64,000 nt of DNA from Leptospira bandrabouensis (GCF_004770905.1 NZ_RQHT01000014.1:1622001-1686000); one strand, 5' to 3'. Numbered from the stretch's first letter, positions 8,704-18,202 are shown. Program-made: numbers and translations. Notes: generated from the sequence alone by a model not told the origin.

Positions 8704-10113
8704 TTAATTTCTTTTGTATTGGGTTCTAGAGATGGGTAGAAGGGCTCCTTCTAGGGGGAGAGTTTTGCCGCGTATGAAATTACATTCGTTTAAACAATTG
8801 GGTATTCGAAAATTGTAAGGCAATTCAACTGGAGATGGCGGTAGTTCTAGTAACGTAAAAGTTTTTGTATTTTCCTTATTTAGTAGATTGGCCAGTTCCT
8901 TTGGATTGAAATTTTTTCTTAAGAGGAGTAGGTCTTTTTTTTCTTCAAGTAGAGGTAACGAAACAAAAACAAAATCAGGATTACTAAATATAAGGACCGA
9001 ATCGTTTATTTTGCGAATTTCATTTAAGGTATTCGATTGGAATTTGGATATTTTTTTTAATTCTTTAATTTGTGAGTTTAAATTCCAAACTGTATAAAAA
9101 GTTACAGCGGTGATGATAATGATCCATCGGAAAGATATGTATGGAGAAGGTTCCTTTTTTTTGTCGTATAAAAATAAGACAAAAAGTGGAACAAGTCCAA
9201 ATAAATAACGAGGTGTATTGTGACCGCCTGTATTGGGTGCCACAACAAGCATAACAATCATAACAAAGAGTAATAGAGATATCCGTAAATGGATTTTTTT
9301 GTTGAGTAAAGACTTTAAAAAAGAAAAACAAATTAAGGTAAAGATAGGTACTTGCAAAATCCAAATTTTAACTAGAAAAAATACATTTTCAGGGCGAAGT
9401 TCTATATTTGAATTTTTTGTTAAGCGAAAAGGTAGAAAAGAGCCTGAGATATAATAATTCCCAAACGCCAAAAAACTAAAACCACAAGCCAACGAAAAAT
9501 AAAATCGCATTCTTTGATTTAATTCTCCAAAACAAAAAGGAACTGAGACCATTATAAAACACATTTCTGGTCTAATCCAAAGAATGATAGCCCCGATGAT
9601 ACCAGCAAAAACGTTTTGGTTTTTATGATATAAAAATAGAACTATAATTTCTAATAAAAAAATTAGCACCGTTTCGTGGATTAAAAAAATATAAATAGGT
9701 AACGTTGATCCAAATAACAATAATAAAGTGGTCTTTCCGCTTTTTTGAATTTGATGAAAGATGTATATTGCAATTGAAAACAGAATGGTTTGTAGTATAG
9801 TGAGTCCAGAATATCCAAAAAATTTAAAAATGGGCGATATTAGGATTGGGTAAATATTCGGGAATGTTGAATGAGCGATTCCTTTTGTTAGCTGAAAGAA
9901 TAAGTCTGGTAGAGGAAAAAAGGAATAATCTGGATCTTCGATTCCGTGATTGTATGGTAAGTGAAAAATCCCTTGGTTTGCTAATTTCGTTTGCCATTCT
10001 AGAAGGGCAAAATCAGCGAAGGGTTCAATTCCTTTGGCAGAAAAAAATAAAAATCCGAATGCCAAAAATGCAAAACTAACAAAGAATCCTATTGCTTTTT
10101 TGGCTTGTATCAT
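8704..10113 (-). CDS. Polytopic membrane protein, possible GT-C-type glycosyltransferase
   Basis: 469 residues with roughly 9-11 hydrophobic helices spread over residues 8-350 and a soluble C-terminal tail. The first external loop carries acidic residues (HGIEDPDYSFFPLPDLF near 57-73), and a Pro-containing loop follows, which is the general plan of GT-C (mannosyltransferase/ArnT-like) enzymes. I cannot identify a decisive motif. The SGNH-hydrolase-like gene diverges 47 bases from its start; such pairs are often found in surface glycan modification (inference). Confidence 0.55.
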   Translation of the reverse strand: MIQAKKAIGFFVSFAFLAFGFLFFSAKGIEPFADFALLEWQTKLANQGIFHLPYNHGIEDPDYSFFPLPDLFFQLTKGIAHSTFPNIYPILISPIFKFFGYSGLTILQTILFSIAIYIFHQIQKSGKTTLLLLFGSTLPIYIFLIHETVLIFLLEIIVLFLYHKNQNVFAGIIGAIILWIRPEMCFIMVSVPFCFGELNQRMRFYFSLACGFSFLAFGNYYISGSFLPFRLTKNSNIELRPENVFFLVKIWILQVPIFTLICFSFLKSLLNKKIHLRISLLLFVMIVMLVVAPNTGGHNTPRYLFGLVPLFVLFLYDKKKEPSPYISFRWIIIITAVTFYTVWNLNSQIKELKKISKFQSNTLNEIRKINDSVLIFSNPDFVFVSLPLLEEKKDLLLLRKNFNPKELANLLNKENTKTFTLLELPPSPVELPYNFRIPNCLNECNFIRGKTLPLEGALLPISRTQYKRN

Positions 10114-10160
10114 TTCGAATCAAAAACAGGTACAGAGTTTCTGGTTTCCTACTTTATGCA

Positions 10161-11264
10161 ATGAAAAAAGCAATTGATTCTTTATTCGATCCTACTTCAA
10201 AACTTTACTTTGGATTTTTGATACTCTGCTTTTTGTTGGGACTATTTCTTTTTTGCCGATTTATCGATTCACTAAGTTTCCATTTTGATTCAATGTATGG
10301 ACATTTTCATTTTCCCATAAACAGAGAAATTCCCTTTTATCGTTTCGGAAACAAAGAAATAGGAAAAATTGGAGAATGGGGAACTCGCGTCGGAGCTTTG
10401 GAAAAAAACTCCCAATGCAAATATTTGATATTAGGTGATTCGCAAGTTTTTGGTTCTGGTATTTTTTGGGAAGATACATTTTCTGAAATCCTAAATCGGG
10501 AAACGGAATGTTCTTGGATCAACTTCGGAATTCCTGGGTTTACTTTGGAGAATGAGTTATCAATGTATGAAAAGGTTAGGTCAAAAATTTCTTTTGATCG
10601 AGTTTATCTTTTTGTATATGGGAATGATATTTTAGAAACAGGTGATACCCCTGATTATTTGCACTTTGTAAAAAAACAATTTTGGTTTTTACGTGGTATT
10701 TCGTTTTTGTTTCCTGAACATACTAGAATATATTTGAAAAAAAGATATTTTGAAATCATTCAACAGAGGATGGAGATCGAATTAGAAAAATATGCTAAGT
10801 TAAACCATCTAGATTCACGAACTTCGCAAGTCAAAAAAGAAAACTTTGTTACATTAAAAGGTTTGTTTAAACTTAGTCCAGATTACTTACGTGGATCTTT
10901 AGATACGAAAACGTATGCAACAATTAACTTTAATCGTTGGCTTAGGATATTACGACAGTTAAACGAAATGGTTCGGATGGACAAAAAAGAGTTGGTGATG
11001 TTTTATATTCCCTTAGAAATTGAATATGATCCAAAAATGTTCCAAATTTATAAAGAAATTGGTTTTGTTATGGATTCTCGCTGGCTCAATTCAGATTCAG
11101 AATTCGTAACTAGTTTAAAATCCATTTCTAAAGAGGAGAGTATTCCCTTAATTGATTTACGTCAGTCTATGCGTTTTCGGAGCGATTTATTGCAATCGGG
11201 AGATATTCATTTGAATGAAACGGCTCATCGTTTGATTGCAAATATTTTAAAACAAACTTTATAA
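10161..11264 (+). CDS. SGNH/GDSL-hydrolase-like protein with an N-terminal membrane anchor
   Basis: 367 residues from the ATG at 10161. The frame extends further upstream to 10092 but would overlap the start of the divergent gene, and the Met at 10161 precedes a basic end and a hydrophobic helix (residues 15-35), so I chose it. The catalytic-type block I is LILGDSQVFGSG (nucleophile Ser in GDS), and the C-terminal block is SGDIHLNETAH (Asp-x-x-His type). This points to an acyl or acetyl esterase facing the periplasm. It ends 2 bases from the stop of the convergent regulator gene. Confidence 0.72.
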   Translation: MKKAIDSLFDPTSKLYFGFLILCFLLGLFLFCRFIDSLSFHFDSMYGHFHFPINREIPFYRFGNKEIGKIGEWGTRVGALEKNSQCKYLILGDSQVFGSGIFWEDTFSEILNRETECSWINFGIPGFTLENELSMYEKVRSKISFDRVYLFVYGNDILETGDTPDYLHFVKKQFWFLRGISFLFPEHTRIYLKKRYFEIIQQRMEIELEKYAKLNHLDSRTSQVKKENFVTLKGLFKLSPDYLRGSLDTKTYATINFNRWLRILRQLNEMVRMDKKELVMFYIPLEIEYDPKMFQIYKEIGFVMDSRWLNSDSEFVTSLKSISKEESIPLIDLRQSMRFRSDLLQSGDIHLNETAHRLIANILKQTL

Positions 11265-11266
11265 AC

Positions 11267-11659
11267 TCATTCATTTTGTTCTAATTTTTTTAGAATAGGG
11301 CAATCGGGTCTATGATCGCCGTGGCAATGTTTGATTAGATTTTTCAAAGTATCGGACATATCTTTTAATTGTTTGAGTTTTAGCTCTAATTCATTTAAAT
11401 GTTTTTCCGCCAGAAGTTTTACTTGTTTGCTGCTTCGCGATTTATTTTTCCATAATCCAAGTAAACTTTTTATATCCTCCAACGGAAAACCAAGTTCTCT
11501 GGATCTTTTGATAAATCTTAAGTAGTGTATGTCGTCTGCTTGATAAGATCTGTATCCATTCTCTGTCCTGCCTGCTTCGGGAATTAAACCTATCCCTTCA
11601 TAATGCCGAATGAGTTTTGCGCTGACTCCTGATTCTTTGGAAAGTTCTCCAATATTCAT
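11267..11659 (-). CDS. cueR: MerR-family copper(I) sensor, CueR-like
   Basis: 130 residues. The N-terminal MerR helix-turn-helix (IGELSKESGVSAKLIRHYE) is followed by the long dimer helix. The metal loop carries Cys112 and Cys120 spaced C-x7-C in HCHGDHRPDC, and position 77 is Ser. These are the features that mark monovalent-metal (Cu+/Ag+) sensors in the CueR group, at the same residue numbers as E. coli CueR. It diverges from the copper genes and faces a canonical CueR-type operator at 11712-11742. Its role is activation of the copper export operon when cytosolic Cu+ rises. Confidence 0.88.
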   Translation of the reverse strand: MNIGELSKESGVSAKLIRHYEGIGLIPEAGRTENGYRSYQADDIHYLRFIKRSRELGFPLEDIKSLLGLWKNKSRSSKQVKLLAEKHLNELELKLKQLKDMSDTLKNLIKHCHGDHRPDCPILKKLEQNE

Positions 11660-11711
11660 TGTTTCCTCATAAACTTTTTTTTTAAAATAGGTTAAAAAAA
11701 CGAATCGGCTA

Positions 11712-11742
11712 TTGACCTTCCAACAATGGGAAGGTTTAAACT
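11712..11742 (+). promoter_or_regulatory. CueR-type operator-promoter with 19-bp spacer
   Basis: The -35 box TTGACC (11712-11717) and -10 box TAAACT (11737-11742) are separated by 19 bp, the over-long spacer that MerR activators correct by DNA distortion. Inside is the dyad ACCTTCC-N7-GGAAGGT (11715-11735), which matches the CueR box of the E. coli copA promoter. It drives the operon starting at 11769. Confidence 0.9.
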
Positions 11743-11768
11743 AGTTTTATGTTAACAAAGGAGTTATC

Positions 11769-12203
11769 ATGAAACCAATCAAAAATTTACTAAAACTTGT
11801 GTTTTTTACAATGTTTTTGAGCCTCCATCAGATTTCCGCTCACGGGGAACACAAACCGGGTCCCCATGGAGGACAGATTAGGATGCCTGGTGCTTTTCAT
11901 ACGGAAGTGCTTCCTTACCAAAATTTGGGATTTAAAGTATATCTACTCGATATCAATTTTGAAAATCCGACTTCCAAAAATTCCAAGTTGTTTGGTAAGG
12001 TAGTATCAAAAGGTAAGGAGTTCCCTTTAAAGTGTTCGGGTCACCCTGACCATTTTTATTGTGAAATTCCAAATGGAATTTCGGTGGAAGAAGGGGAGTT
12101 AATTCTTTCTCCAGTTTGGAATTTCCAAAAAGGTGCGGATGTAAAATATAAACTTCCGCTAATTGAGTTAAAGGAACAAAAGAAGGAGCATCATCATGGT
12201 TAA
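11769..12203 (+). CDS. Secreted His-rich protein of the copper operon
   Basis: 144 residues. It has a signal peptide (basic start, hydrophobic core, cleavage likely near HQISA-HG), then a His/Gly/Pro-rich mature start (HGEHKPGPHGG), a beta-type body with two Cys near 90-98 and a C-terminal HHHG. GGAG lies before the ATG. It is the first gene after the CueR-type promoter and overlaps the copper chaperone gene by 8 bases, so a role in periplasmic copper binding or delivery is likely. I do not recognise a named family. Confidence 0.75.
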   Translation: MKPIKNLLKLVFFTMFLSLHQISAHGEHKPGPHGGQIRMPGAFHTEVLPYQNLGFKVYLLDINFENPTSKNSKLFGKVVSKGKEFPLKCSGHPDHFYCEIPNGISVEEGELILSPVWNFQKGADVKYKLPLIELKEQKKEHHHG

Positions 12204-12399
12204 TTATGAAGTAGAAGGAATGACTTGCGGGCATTGCAAAAAAACTGTAGAGAAAGTTTTTGCTGAAATCGGTAAAGAAGCAACTGCTAACCTCGACGAC
12301 AAATCAGTAACTGTGAAAGAAACTTTAACGGAGGCGGAGTTAAATCAACTTCGTGAACGTTTGAGTGAGGATGGATATTCCCTTGGAAACATCAAATAA
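12196..12399 (+). CDS. copZ: Copper chaperone, CopZ-like HMA domain
   Basis: 67 residues, one ferredoxin-like heavy-metal-associated domain with the metal loop GMTCGHCKKT. It is a soluble cytosolic carrier that hands Cu+ to CopA. Its start overlaps the end of the His-rich gene and its end overlaps the start of copA, which indicates translational coupling within one CueR-controlled operon. Confidence 0.88.
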   Translation: MVNYEVEGMTCGHCKKTVEKVFAEIGKEATANLDDKSVTVKETLTEAELNQLRERLSEDGYSLGNIK

Positions 12400-14587
12400 A
12401 ACCACCGAACGAACGTTAGACCTTTTTGGTATGACCTGTGCCAATTGTGCCCTTCGTATTGAGAAGGGCCTTGCTAAAATGGAAGGTGTTTCCGATGTTC
12501 GAGTCAATTTTGCTCGAGAATCGGTTTTTTTACGGAATGATGATTCTGTAACAGTGGATTCTCTTTTAAAAAAAGTAGAATCTCTAGGTTATTCTGCCAT
12601 TGTCCATGATTCCAACAAACAATCAGAAACCGAGAAAAAACAGAAGGAACAAATTCGAAATCTAAAAATTCGTTTTATACTTTCTGCTATTTTATCCTTA
12701 CCGTTGTTTTACGGTATGGTCACTCATTTTAGTTTTTTAAGTTTTATGCCAATGCCGCATATATTAATGGATCGTTATGTTCAGATGGCGATTGCCTTTC
12801 CTGTCCAATTTTTAATTGGGTTTCCATTTTATAAATCAGCATATCGTGCCTTGCGAAATGGATCCGCCAATATGGATGTTCTAGTGGTTATTGGTACAAG
12901 TGCTGCTTACGGTTATAGTATATTTGGAAAAGACCTATACTTCGAGACCTCTGCAGTTCTTATTACTTTTATCCTGGGTGGTAAGTGGATTGAACATTAT
13001 GCCAAAGGGAAAAGTAGCGATGGGATTAATGCCCTACTTAAACTTCGTCCAGAAGTTGCTACTGTACAATCGAATGGTGTTTGGACTGAAGTTCCCAATG
13101 AATATTTAAAACCAGGGGATTTGGTTTTAGTCAAAGCAGGCGAACGTTTCCCCATGGATGGTTTTGTATTTGAGGGAATTAGTTTTGCCGATGAATCGAT
13201 GTTAACTGGTGAAAGTATGCCTGTAGAAAAGAACGTGGGAGATAAAATTCTAGGTGGTACAGTAAACGGAAGTGGGTCTTTGGTTGTGAAGGCAAACAAA
13301 GTAGGGAATGATACAACACTTTCCCATATCATTCGATCTGTAGAAGAATCGCTAGGAACTAAGGCTCCGATCCAAAGGATTGCAGATCAAATTTCTGCTT
13401 ATTTTGTGCCTGTGGTAATCGCTATAAGTATCATTGATTTTTTTATTTGGTATTTTTTTATCAATCCAGGTGTCATTGCTTCGGCCATCGAAACGAGTAT
13501 AGCGATACTTGTCATTGCTTGCCCTTGTGCATTGGGCCTTGCTACACCTATCTCATTACTTGTAGGCACAGGAAGAGCCGCAAAAAGAGGTATGCTTTTT
13601 CGCAGTGCAGAAGCACTGGAATCAGTTTCCAAAATCAATTGGATTGCCTTTGATAAAACGGGAACCTTAACGGAAGGGAAACCAAAAGTAACAGAGATGA
13701 CTCATACATTTTTGGATCCTAACCATTCGGATCTTGTTTTAAGTGATATTGTGAGGATGGAGGAAACTTCTGACCACCCTCTGGCCAAAGCCATTGTTCT
13801 GTTTGGAAAAGAAAAAAACATAATTCAAACAGATTCTGACTTGATTTCAACAAAAACTTTTCCTGGTGGTGGGATTGTATCGGAACAAAACAAAAATTCT
13901 TACTTTGCCGGCAAACGATCGTTTGTGGAAGAGAATGGATTTGTTATATCCGATTCTATTCAGAAAGCAATGCAACCTTGGACAGAAGATGGTTCCAGTT
14001 TGGTTTTTGTAGGGATACGAGGTGAAATCGAAGGGATGGTAGTATTTCGCATCGAAGATAAACTTCGAAAGGAAGCTAAGGATGCAGTTCAAGATTTAAA
14101 GTCCATTGGTGTGGAACCTGTCCTCCTAACAGGTGATCATCAGACTTCTGCTGAAAAAGTAGCACGTTTAGTAGGGATTTCTTCTTTGTATTCAGGTCTT
14201 TTACCAGAAGAAAAAGCAAAAATCATCCTTAGGCTCAAAACTGAAAAAATACATTCTGCTATGGTTGGTGATGGAATCAATGACGCACCTGCTCTTGCTT
14301 CTGCGGATGTTGGCATTGCGATGGGAACTGGTTCTGATGTTGCAATTAATACGGCGGATGTGGTGCTTGTTAATGGAGATATCCAAAGAATTGTAGATTT
14401 GATCCATATTGGAAAAGATACAGTCTTAAACATTCGACAAAACTTTGGTTGGGCACTTGGATACAATCTATTAGGCATTCCGATTGCAGCTTCTGGTTTG
14501 CTTGCTCCTTGGGTGAGTGGGGCTGCAATGGCCTTTAGTTCTTTGTCTGTTGTTTTCAATGCTTTGCGAATGAGCCGTTGGAAATAA
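12371..14587 (+). CDS. copA: Cu+-exporting P1B-type ATPase
   Basis: 738 residues from the ATG at 12371; a GTG two codons earlier is also possible. One N-terminal HMA domain (GMTCANC) is followed by eight membrane helices, the CPC metal motif (IACPCALGLATP), phosphorylation motif DKTGTLTEG, the HP dipeptide of P1B pumps (TSDHPLAKA) and the hinge GDGINDAPALA. These identify a P1B-1 copper exporter in the inner membrane. It is the third gene of the operon and overlaps copZ by 29 bases. The chaperone and regulator next door support copper over other metals. Confidence 0.93.
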   Translation: MDIPLETSNKTTERTLDLFGMTCANCALRIEKGLAKMEGVSDVRVNFARESVFLRNDDSVTVDSLLKKVESLGYSAIVHDSNKQSETEKKQKEQIRNLKIRFILSAILSLPLFYGMVTHFSFLSFMPMPHILMDRYVQMAIAFPVQFLIGFPFYKSAYRALRNGSANMDVLVVIGTSAAYGYSIFGKDLYFETSAVLITFILGGKWIEHYAKGKSSDGINALLKLRPEVATVQSNGVWTEVPNEYLKPGDLVLVKAGERFPMDGFVFEGISFADESMLTGESMPVEKNVGDKILGGTVNGSGSLVVKANKVGNDTTLSHIIRSVEESLGTKAPIQRIADQISAYFVPVVIAISIIDFFIWYFFINPGVIASAIETSIAILVIACPCALGLATPISLLVGTGRAAKRGMLFRSAEALESVSKINWIAFDKTGTLTEGKPKVTEMTHTFLDPNHSDLVLSDIVRMEETSDHPLAKAIVLFGKEKNIIQTDSDLISTKTFPGGGIVSEQNKNSYFAGKRSFVEENGFVISDSIQKAMQPWTEDGSSLVFVGIRGEIEGMVVFRIEDKLRKEAKDAVQDLKSIGVEPVLLTGDHQTSAEKVARLVGISSLYSGLLPEEKAKIILRLKTEKIHSAMVGDGINDAPALASADVGIAMGTGSDVAINTADVVLVNGDIQRIVDLIHIGKDTVLNIRQNFGWALGYNLLGIPIAASGLLAPWVSGAAMAFSSLSVVFNALRMSRWK

Positions 14588-14612
14588 AACATAACTAAAC
14601 GATGGAGAATCT

Positions 14613-15476
14613 TTGGAAATTTATTTTATAAAACCTCCTTCCCACTTGGAATCTTCTATAAAGGAATTCTGGATTTGGAAAGAGGTAAATGTTAAGGAAC
14701 TTCCTTGGATTTTACCATCTTATGAGTGTGAGATGGTGTTTCATTTGGGAAACCCACCACTTGTAGAAACAGAAGACAAACAAGTAATTCGGTTACCTGG
14801 GGTTCATCTTGTGGGACCTCAAACAAGAAGGTGGCGGATTTTATCCGAGTCAAATTTATCCTTAATTGCCATTCGATTTTATGTTGGTGGTTTGTATTCC
14901 TTGTTTTCCAAACGGGGAGACGAATTGCAAAACCAATTTTCTGAGATGAAAATGGATTCTTTGTTAGGTGTCTTTTCTGAAATTAAAGAAAAGATTTTAT
15001 TAAGTGAAAATAACGTTTCCAACTTACTATTGAAGGATGACATCAGCACCTTTTTAACTTCCTTTTTGGAAACGTATCCGGGAAAAGCTCGCGAAATTCC
15101 TGCATACATTCGTTTTGCTTTATTGGAACTGACACGTCCTAATATTTCGATTGAAAGTCTTTGTAAAAAATTGGGAATATCTCGAAAACAACTGGATCGT
15201 AAATTTAAAGAGATTGTGGGTATGGCACCTTCGGAATACAGAACGGTGCACAGGTTACTCGAAATGGTAAGGAATCCGGAACACTACCGAGAGAACAATC
15301 CGAATTTAAAGTTCACTGATTTGGCCCAGGAATACAATTATTCCGATCAGTCCCATTTTAATCACGATTTCAAAAAAAAATCGGGAACGATTCCAAACGA
15401 ATGGTTTGCGGAATTCGAAAAAATGTCCCATTTTTACAAGGGAGATTCGTCTGATACTGGTAGGATGAACAAATGA
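14613..15476 (+). CDS. AraC-family transcriptional regulator
   Basis: 287 residues with a TTG start; GGAGA lies about 7 bases upstream, which supports it. The N-terminal half (residues 1-150) is a ligand-binding region of the kind paired with HTH_18 in stress regulators. The C-terminal half carries two helix-turn-helix motifs, the first in SIESLCKKLGISRKQLDRKF and the second in the FTDLAQEYNYSDQSHFNHDF region. The target is unknown. It begins 25 bases after copA and overlaps the ankyrin gene by 4 bases, so it may be part of a longer transcript. Confidence 0.82.
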   Translation: MEIYFIKPPSHLESSIKEFWIWKEVNVKELPWILPSYECEMVFHLGNPPLVETEDKQVIRLPGVHLVGPQTRRWRILSESNLSLIAIRFYVGGLYSLFSKRGDELQNQFSEMKMDSLLGVFSEIKEKILLSENNVSNLLLKDDISTFLTSFLETYPGKAREIPAYIRFALLELTRPNISIESLCKKLGISRKQLDRKFKEIVGMAPSEYRTVHRLLEMVRNPEHYRENNPNLKFTDLAQEYNYSDQSHFNHDFKKKSGTIPNEWFAEFEKMSHFYKGDSSDTGRMNK

Positions 15477-15943
15477 TACAAAACATAATTGATTTCGTTG
15501 GTAAAACAAAATCCAATCTTAGATTGCGCACCTTGTGTTCTGCGATCACAAGAGAAGATAAAGATTCTTTCGATTTATTATTGGCGGATTCAGATCTGAA
15601 AGAAGTTTTGGTATCAGAATCACCTTTGCTTTTAGGGATTGCTGTTACCGAAGTATCGGATGTTTATTATCTAAAAAAATTATTATCGATTGGATTGGAT
15701 CCGAATCAACCAGATAACATGGGTTTGTATCCGATTCACAAAGCAACGGAAACGGGAAATGTAGAAGCTGTCGAAGTACTTCTAAATTCAGCAGCAGATC
15801 CGAATGCTGCAGATCCGAGTGGTGTCACCGCCCTACATATTGCCAACAGTTTTGACGGACTCAGTGAAATCTCCGATCTACTCATTCGCAAGGGTGCCAA
15901 TATCTACCAAAGGGACAAACTGGGCAAACGTTACTTAATGTAA
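15473..15943 (+). CDS. Ankyrin-repeat protein
   Basis: 156 residues. At least two clear ankyrin units, GLYPIHKATETGNVEAVEVLL and GVTALHIANSFDG...LLIRKGAN, follow a more divergent N-terminal part. It is a cytosolic protein-binding module with no signal peptide or membrane segment. ATGA overlap with the AraC gene suggests coupled translation and a possible physical link between the two products (inference). Confidence 0.8.
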   Translation: MIQNIIDFVGKTKSNLRLRTLCSAITREDKDSFDLLLADSDLKEVLVSESPLLLGIAVTEVSDVYYLKKLLSIGLDPNQPDNMGLYPIHKATETGNVEAVEVLLNSAADPNAADPSGVTALHIANSFDGLSEISDLLIRKGANIYQRDKLGKRYLM

Positions 15944-15958
15944 TACGAATCCCTGCCA

Positions 15959-15986
15959 TTCATTTCCTGGGAAAGGTGGGTATAAT
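15959..15986 (+). promoter_or_regulatory. Possible sigma-70-type promoter for purT
   Basis: A perfect -10 box TATAAT (15981-15986) lies 33 bases before the purT start, with a weak -35 candidate TTCATT 16 bp upstream. The -35 match is poor. Confidence 0.4.
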
Positions 15987-16019
15987 CTGTTTGTCTGATT
16001 CACCTAGTTTTCAATCTTT

Positions 16020-17201
16020 GTGAATATGATTGGAACCCCTTTTACAAAGACTGCCACAAAACTTTTACTCCTGGGATCAGGCGAACTTGGGAAAGAGGTT
16101 GCCATAGAAGCAAACCGTTTGGGTGTTCATGTCATAGCCGTTGATCGTTATCCAAATGCGCCGGCTATGCTTGTGGCACAGGAATCGCGTGTCATCAATA
16201 TGTTGGATCCAAAAGAATTGGAGGCCACCATACGAGAGTTAAAACCTGATTTTGTTGTTCCCGAAATTGAAGCCATTCATACAGAAACTTTGGTTCGACT
16301 AGAAGCTGAAGGTTTTCATATCATTCCCTCAGCAAAAGCAGTGAACCTTACCATGAACCGAGAAGGGATTCGAAACTTTGCAGCAAAGGAACTCGGTTTA
16401 AAAACATCAAAATTTCTTTTTGCTGATACGGTAGAAAACTTTCAAAAGTCAGTTAGAGAAATTGGATTTCCATGTGTAGTCAAACCCATTATGAGTTCTT
16501 CTGGAAAAGGACAAAGTATGGTTCGTGATGAGTCCGAAATTTTAAAGGCTTGGGAGTATGGCCAAACAGGAGGAAGAACAGGGAAAGGTAAAATGATTAT
16601 CGAAGAGTATGTACCTTTTGATTTTGAAATCACTCTCCTCACTATACGACATATAGGTGGAACTTCCTTTTTACCACCGATTGGTCATAGACAAGTGAAT
16701 GGTGATTATGTGGAATCTTGGATGCCACAGCCAATGACGGAGAAAGCACTCCTTGCAGCACAAAACATTGCGGAAGCAGTCACCACTGGTCTTGGTGGGA
16801 GGGGAATTTTTGGTGTCGAACTTTTTGTCAAAGGGGACGAAGTGTACTTTAGTGAAGTATCTCCAAGACCTCATGATACGGGCCTTGTCACACTGATCTC
16901 TCAAAATGATTCTGAATTTTCTCTTCATGTTAGAGCTTTACTTGGACTTCCTATTCCAGAACTAATCTTTCATACTCCCGCTGCCAGTTCGGCCATCCTT
17001 TTAGAAGGAAAAACTAAAACTCCTGTTTATACTGGGTTGGAAGAAGCTTTGAAAGTCAAAGGAGTCGATGTCCGCATTTTTGGGAAACCGGAAATTGATG
17101 GAAAACGCCGAATGGGTGTTAGTTTAGCATTGGGTAGTACGGTAGAAGAGGCTAGAGAAAAAGCCAATCGTGCAAGAGACCAGATCAGATTAAATGAATA
17201 A
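16020..17201 (+). CDS. purT: Formate-dependent phosphoribosylglycinamide formyltransferase
   Basis: 393 residues. PurT uses formate and ATP to formylate GAR in purine synthesis. The N-terminal block [21 protein letters not shown] and the [14 protein letters not shown] segment match PurT closely, and the body is an ATP-grasp fold with a glycine-rich loop (SSSGKGQS) and the metal/ATP residues in [24 protein letters not shown]. Length is the usual one. The start is GTG at 16020 or ATG at 16026; both fit family starts. It is preceded by a possible promoter and stands alone. Confidence 0.93.
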   Translation: MNMIGTPFTKTATKLLLLGSGELGKEVAIEANRLGVHVIAVDRYPNAPAMLVAQESRVINMLDPKELEATIRELKPDFVVPEIEAIHTETLVRLEAEGFHIIPSAKAVNLTMNREGIRNFAAKELGLKTSKFLFADTVENFQKSVREIGFPCVVKPIMSSSGKGQSMVRDESEILKAWEYGQTGGRTGKGKMIIEEYVPFDFEITLLTIRHIGGTSFLPPIGHRQVNGDYVESWMPQPMTEKALLAAQNIAEAVTTGLGGRGIFGVELFVKGDEVYFSEVSPRPHDTGLVTLISQNDSEFSLHVRALLGLPIPELIFHTPAASSAILLEGKTKTPVYTGLEEALKVKGVDVRIFGKPEIDGKRRMGVSLALGSTVEEAREKANRARDQIRLNE

Positions 17202-17269
17202 ACATTCTAAAAAAATAGAAAGGTTAATCAACTAATTGCGAAACAAATTCTCTAATAAACTATAGGTAT

Positions 17270-18004
17270 TTAGTCTTTTTTGATTTCTGGTGATTTATAA
17301 TTAGACATCATCGATTCATAGATACTTTCTTCTCCAAAAGGAAGAAAGGAATTATCATAATGAAGAGCTAATAATCTGTTGTTTGTGTTCCCAAATCCAC
17401 GAATGAGTTCTGATTCAATAGTATCAAAATCAGAAAATTCAATGGAATCCATAAACTTTCCATCGTGCAGAAGGTTTAAAAAAATGACAAACTTTCCTGC
17501 ATGTTTTAAGATTTTCAAAGCAAATAACATTTCTCGAAGTTTTAGTAAATAGAGGAGAGGGCGAGTGTTTCTTGCCATGATTAACTTCTGTTCGGCTTCA
17601 CTGATATCTCGTAACGCTAAACGTAAGAATGCTCTTGTTTGTGTTTTCTCTTTATCTCTAGATTTTCCACCGAGTAAAATCAATTCCGATCGAACTAGGT
17701 TTAAGTTTTTAGTTAGAATCTTATCATATAAGTTTATGAGTTTGAATTGGGTAGACCTTACGGCCAAATAAGCATCGCTGTATTTACCTTGGATGTGTAG
17801 ACTTTTGAATCGCAAATACTCATTTATGATTTCTCTGTATTCTTCTTTTTCTTCAGGACTTCCTAAGTGAACAATGCTGGAATCAAGAGAATGAACTAAA
17901 AGATAGTTTTCTTCTGCGCCAAATGCCACTTGTAAGTTTCCATTCGCATAACTACCGCTGCCGAAACTTAAGTATAGGAGGAGCAGGAAGAAAAAAGTTC
18001 GCAC
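17270..18004 (-). CDS. Hypothetical secreted helical protein
   Basis: 244 residues. A clear signal peptide (MRTFFFLLLLYLSFGSGSYA) is followed by a mostly helical, charged mature part without Cys. No family recognised. It diverges from the ABC-F gene, with 198 bases between them. It may be periplasmic. Function unknown. Confidence 0.6.
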   Translation of the reverse strand: MRTFFFLLLLYLSFGSGSYANGNLQVAFGAEENYLLVHSLDSSIVHLGSPEEKEEYREIINEYLRFKSLHIQGKYSDAYLAVRSTQFKLINLYDKILTKNLNLVRSELILLGGKSRDKEKTQTRAFLRLALRDISEAEQKLIMARNTRPLLYLLKLREMLFALKILKHAGKFVIFLNLLHDGKFMDSIEFSDFDTIESELIRGFGNTNNRLLALHYDNSFLPFGEESIYESMMSNYKSPEIKKD

Positions 18005-18099
18005 AGTACAGTTTCGGAATTTAGACCCATGAAAAAGAGTTCATAATTTCACTGGTAGTTTTTGTGTCGATTATGTCCGACGGGATTGGGGAGCGGCCA

Positions 18100-18111
18100 T
18101 TTCCCGGGAAA
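18100..18111. repeat. 12-bp perfect palindrome in the divergent intergenic region
   Basis: TTTCCCGGGAAA lies about 90 bases before the ABC-F start and about 95 bases before the divergent secreted-protein start. It could be a dimeric regulator site. It is a single copy in this window as far as I saw. Confidence 0.35.
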
Positions 18112-18202
18112 ACTGACAGATTTTCTCTTCGATTCTACTCGTCGTTTCTGGTTCTTTTTCGATCCTGGTTTTATACGAAATAGGGAAACCTTCGGAAATT
18201 AT

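Noticed and set aside
10092..10160. Longer start for the SGNH gene
   Set aside because: It would overlap the start of the divergent membrane protein gene, and the Met at 10161 leads into a normal membrane anchor.
18062..18202. Longer start for the ABC-F gene
   Set aside because: The extra residues are Arg/Phe-rich and unlike any ABC-F start; the Met at 18203 fits the family.
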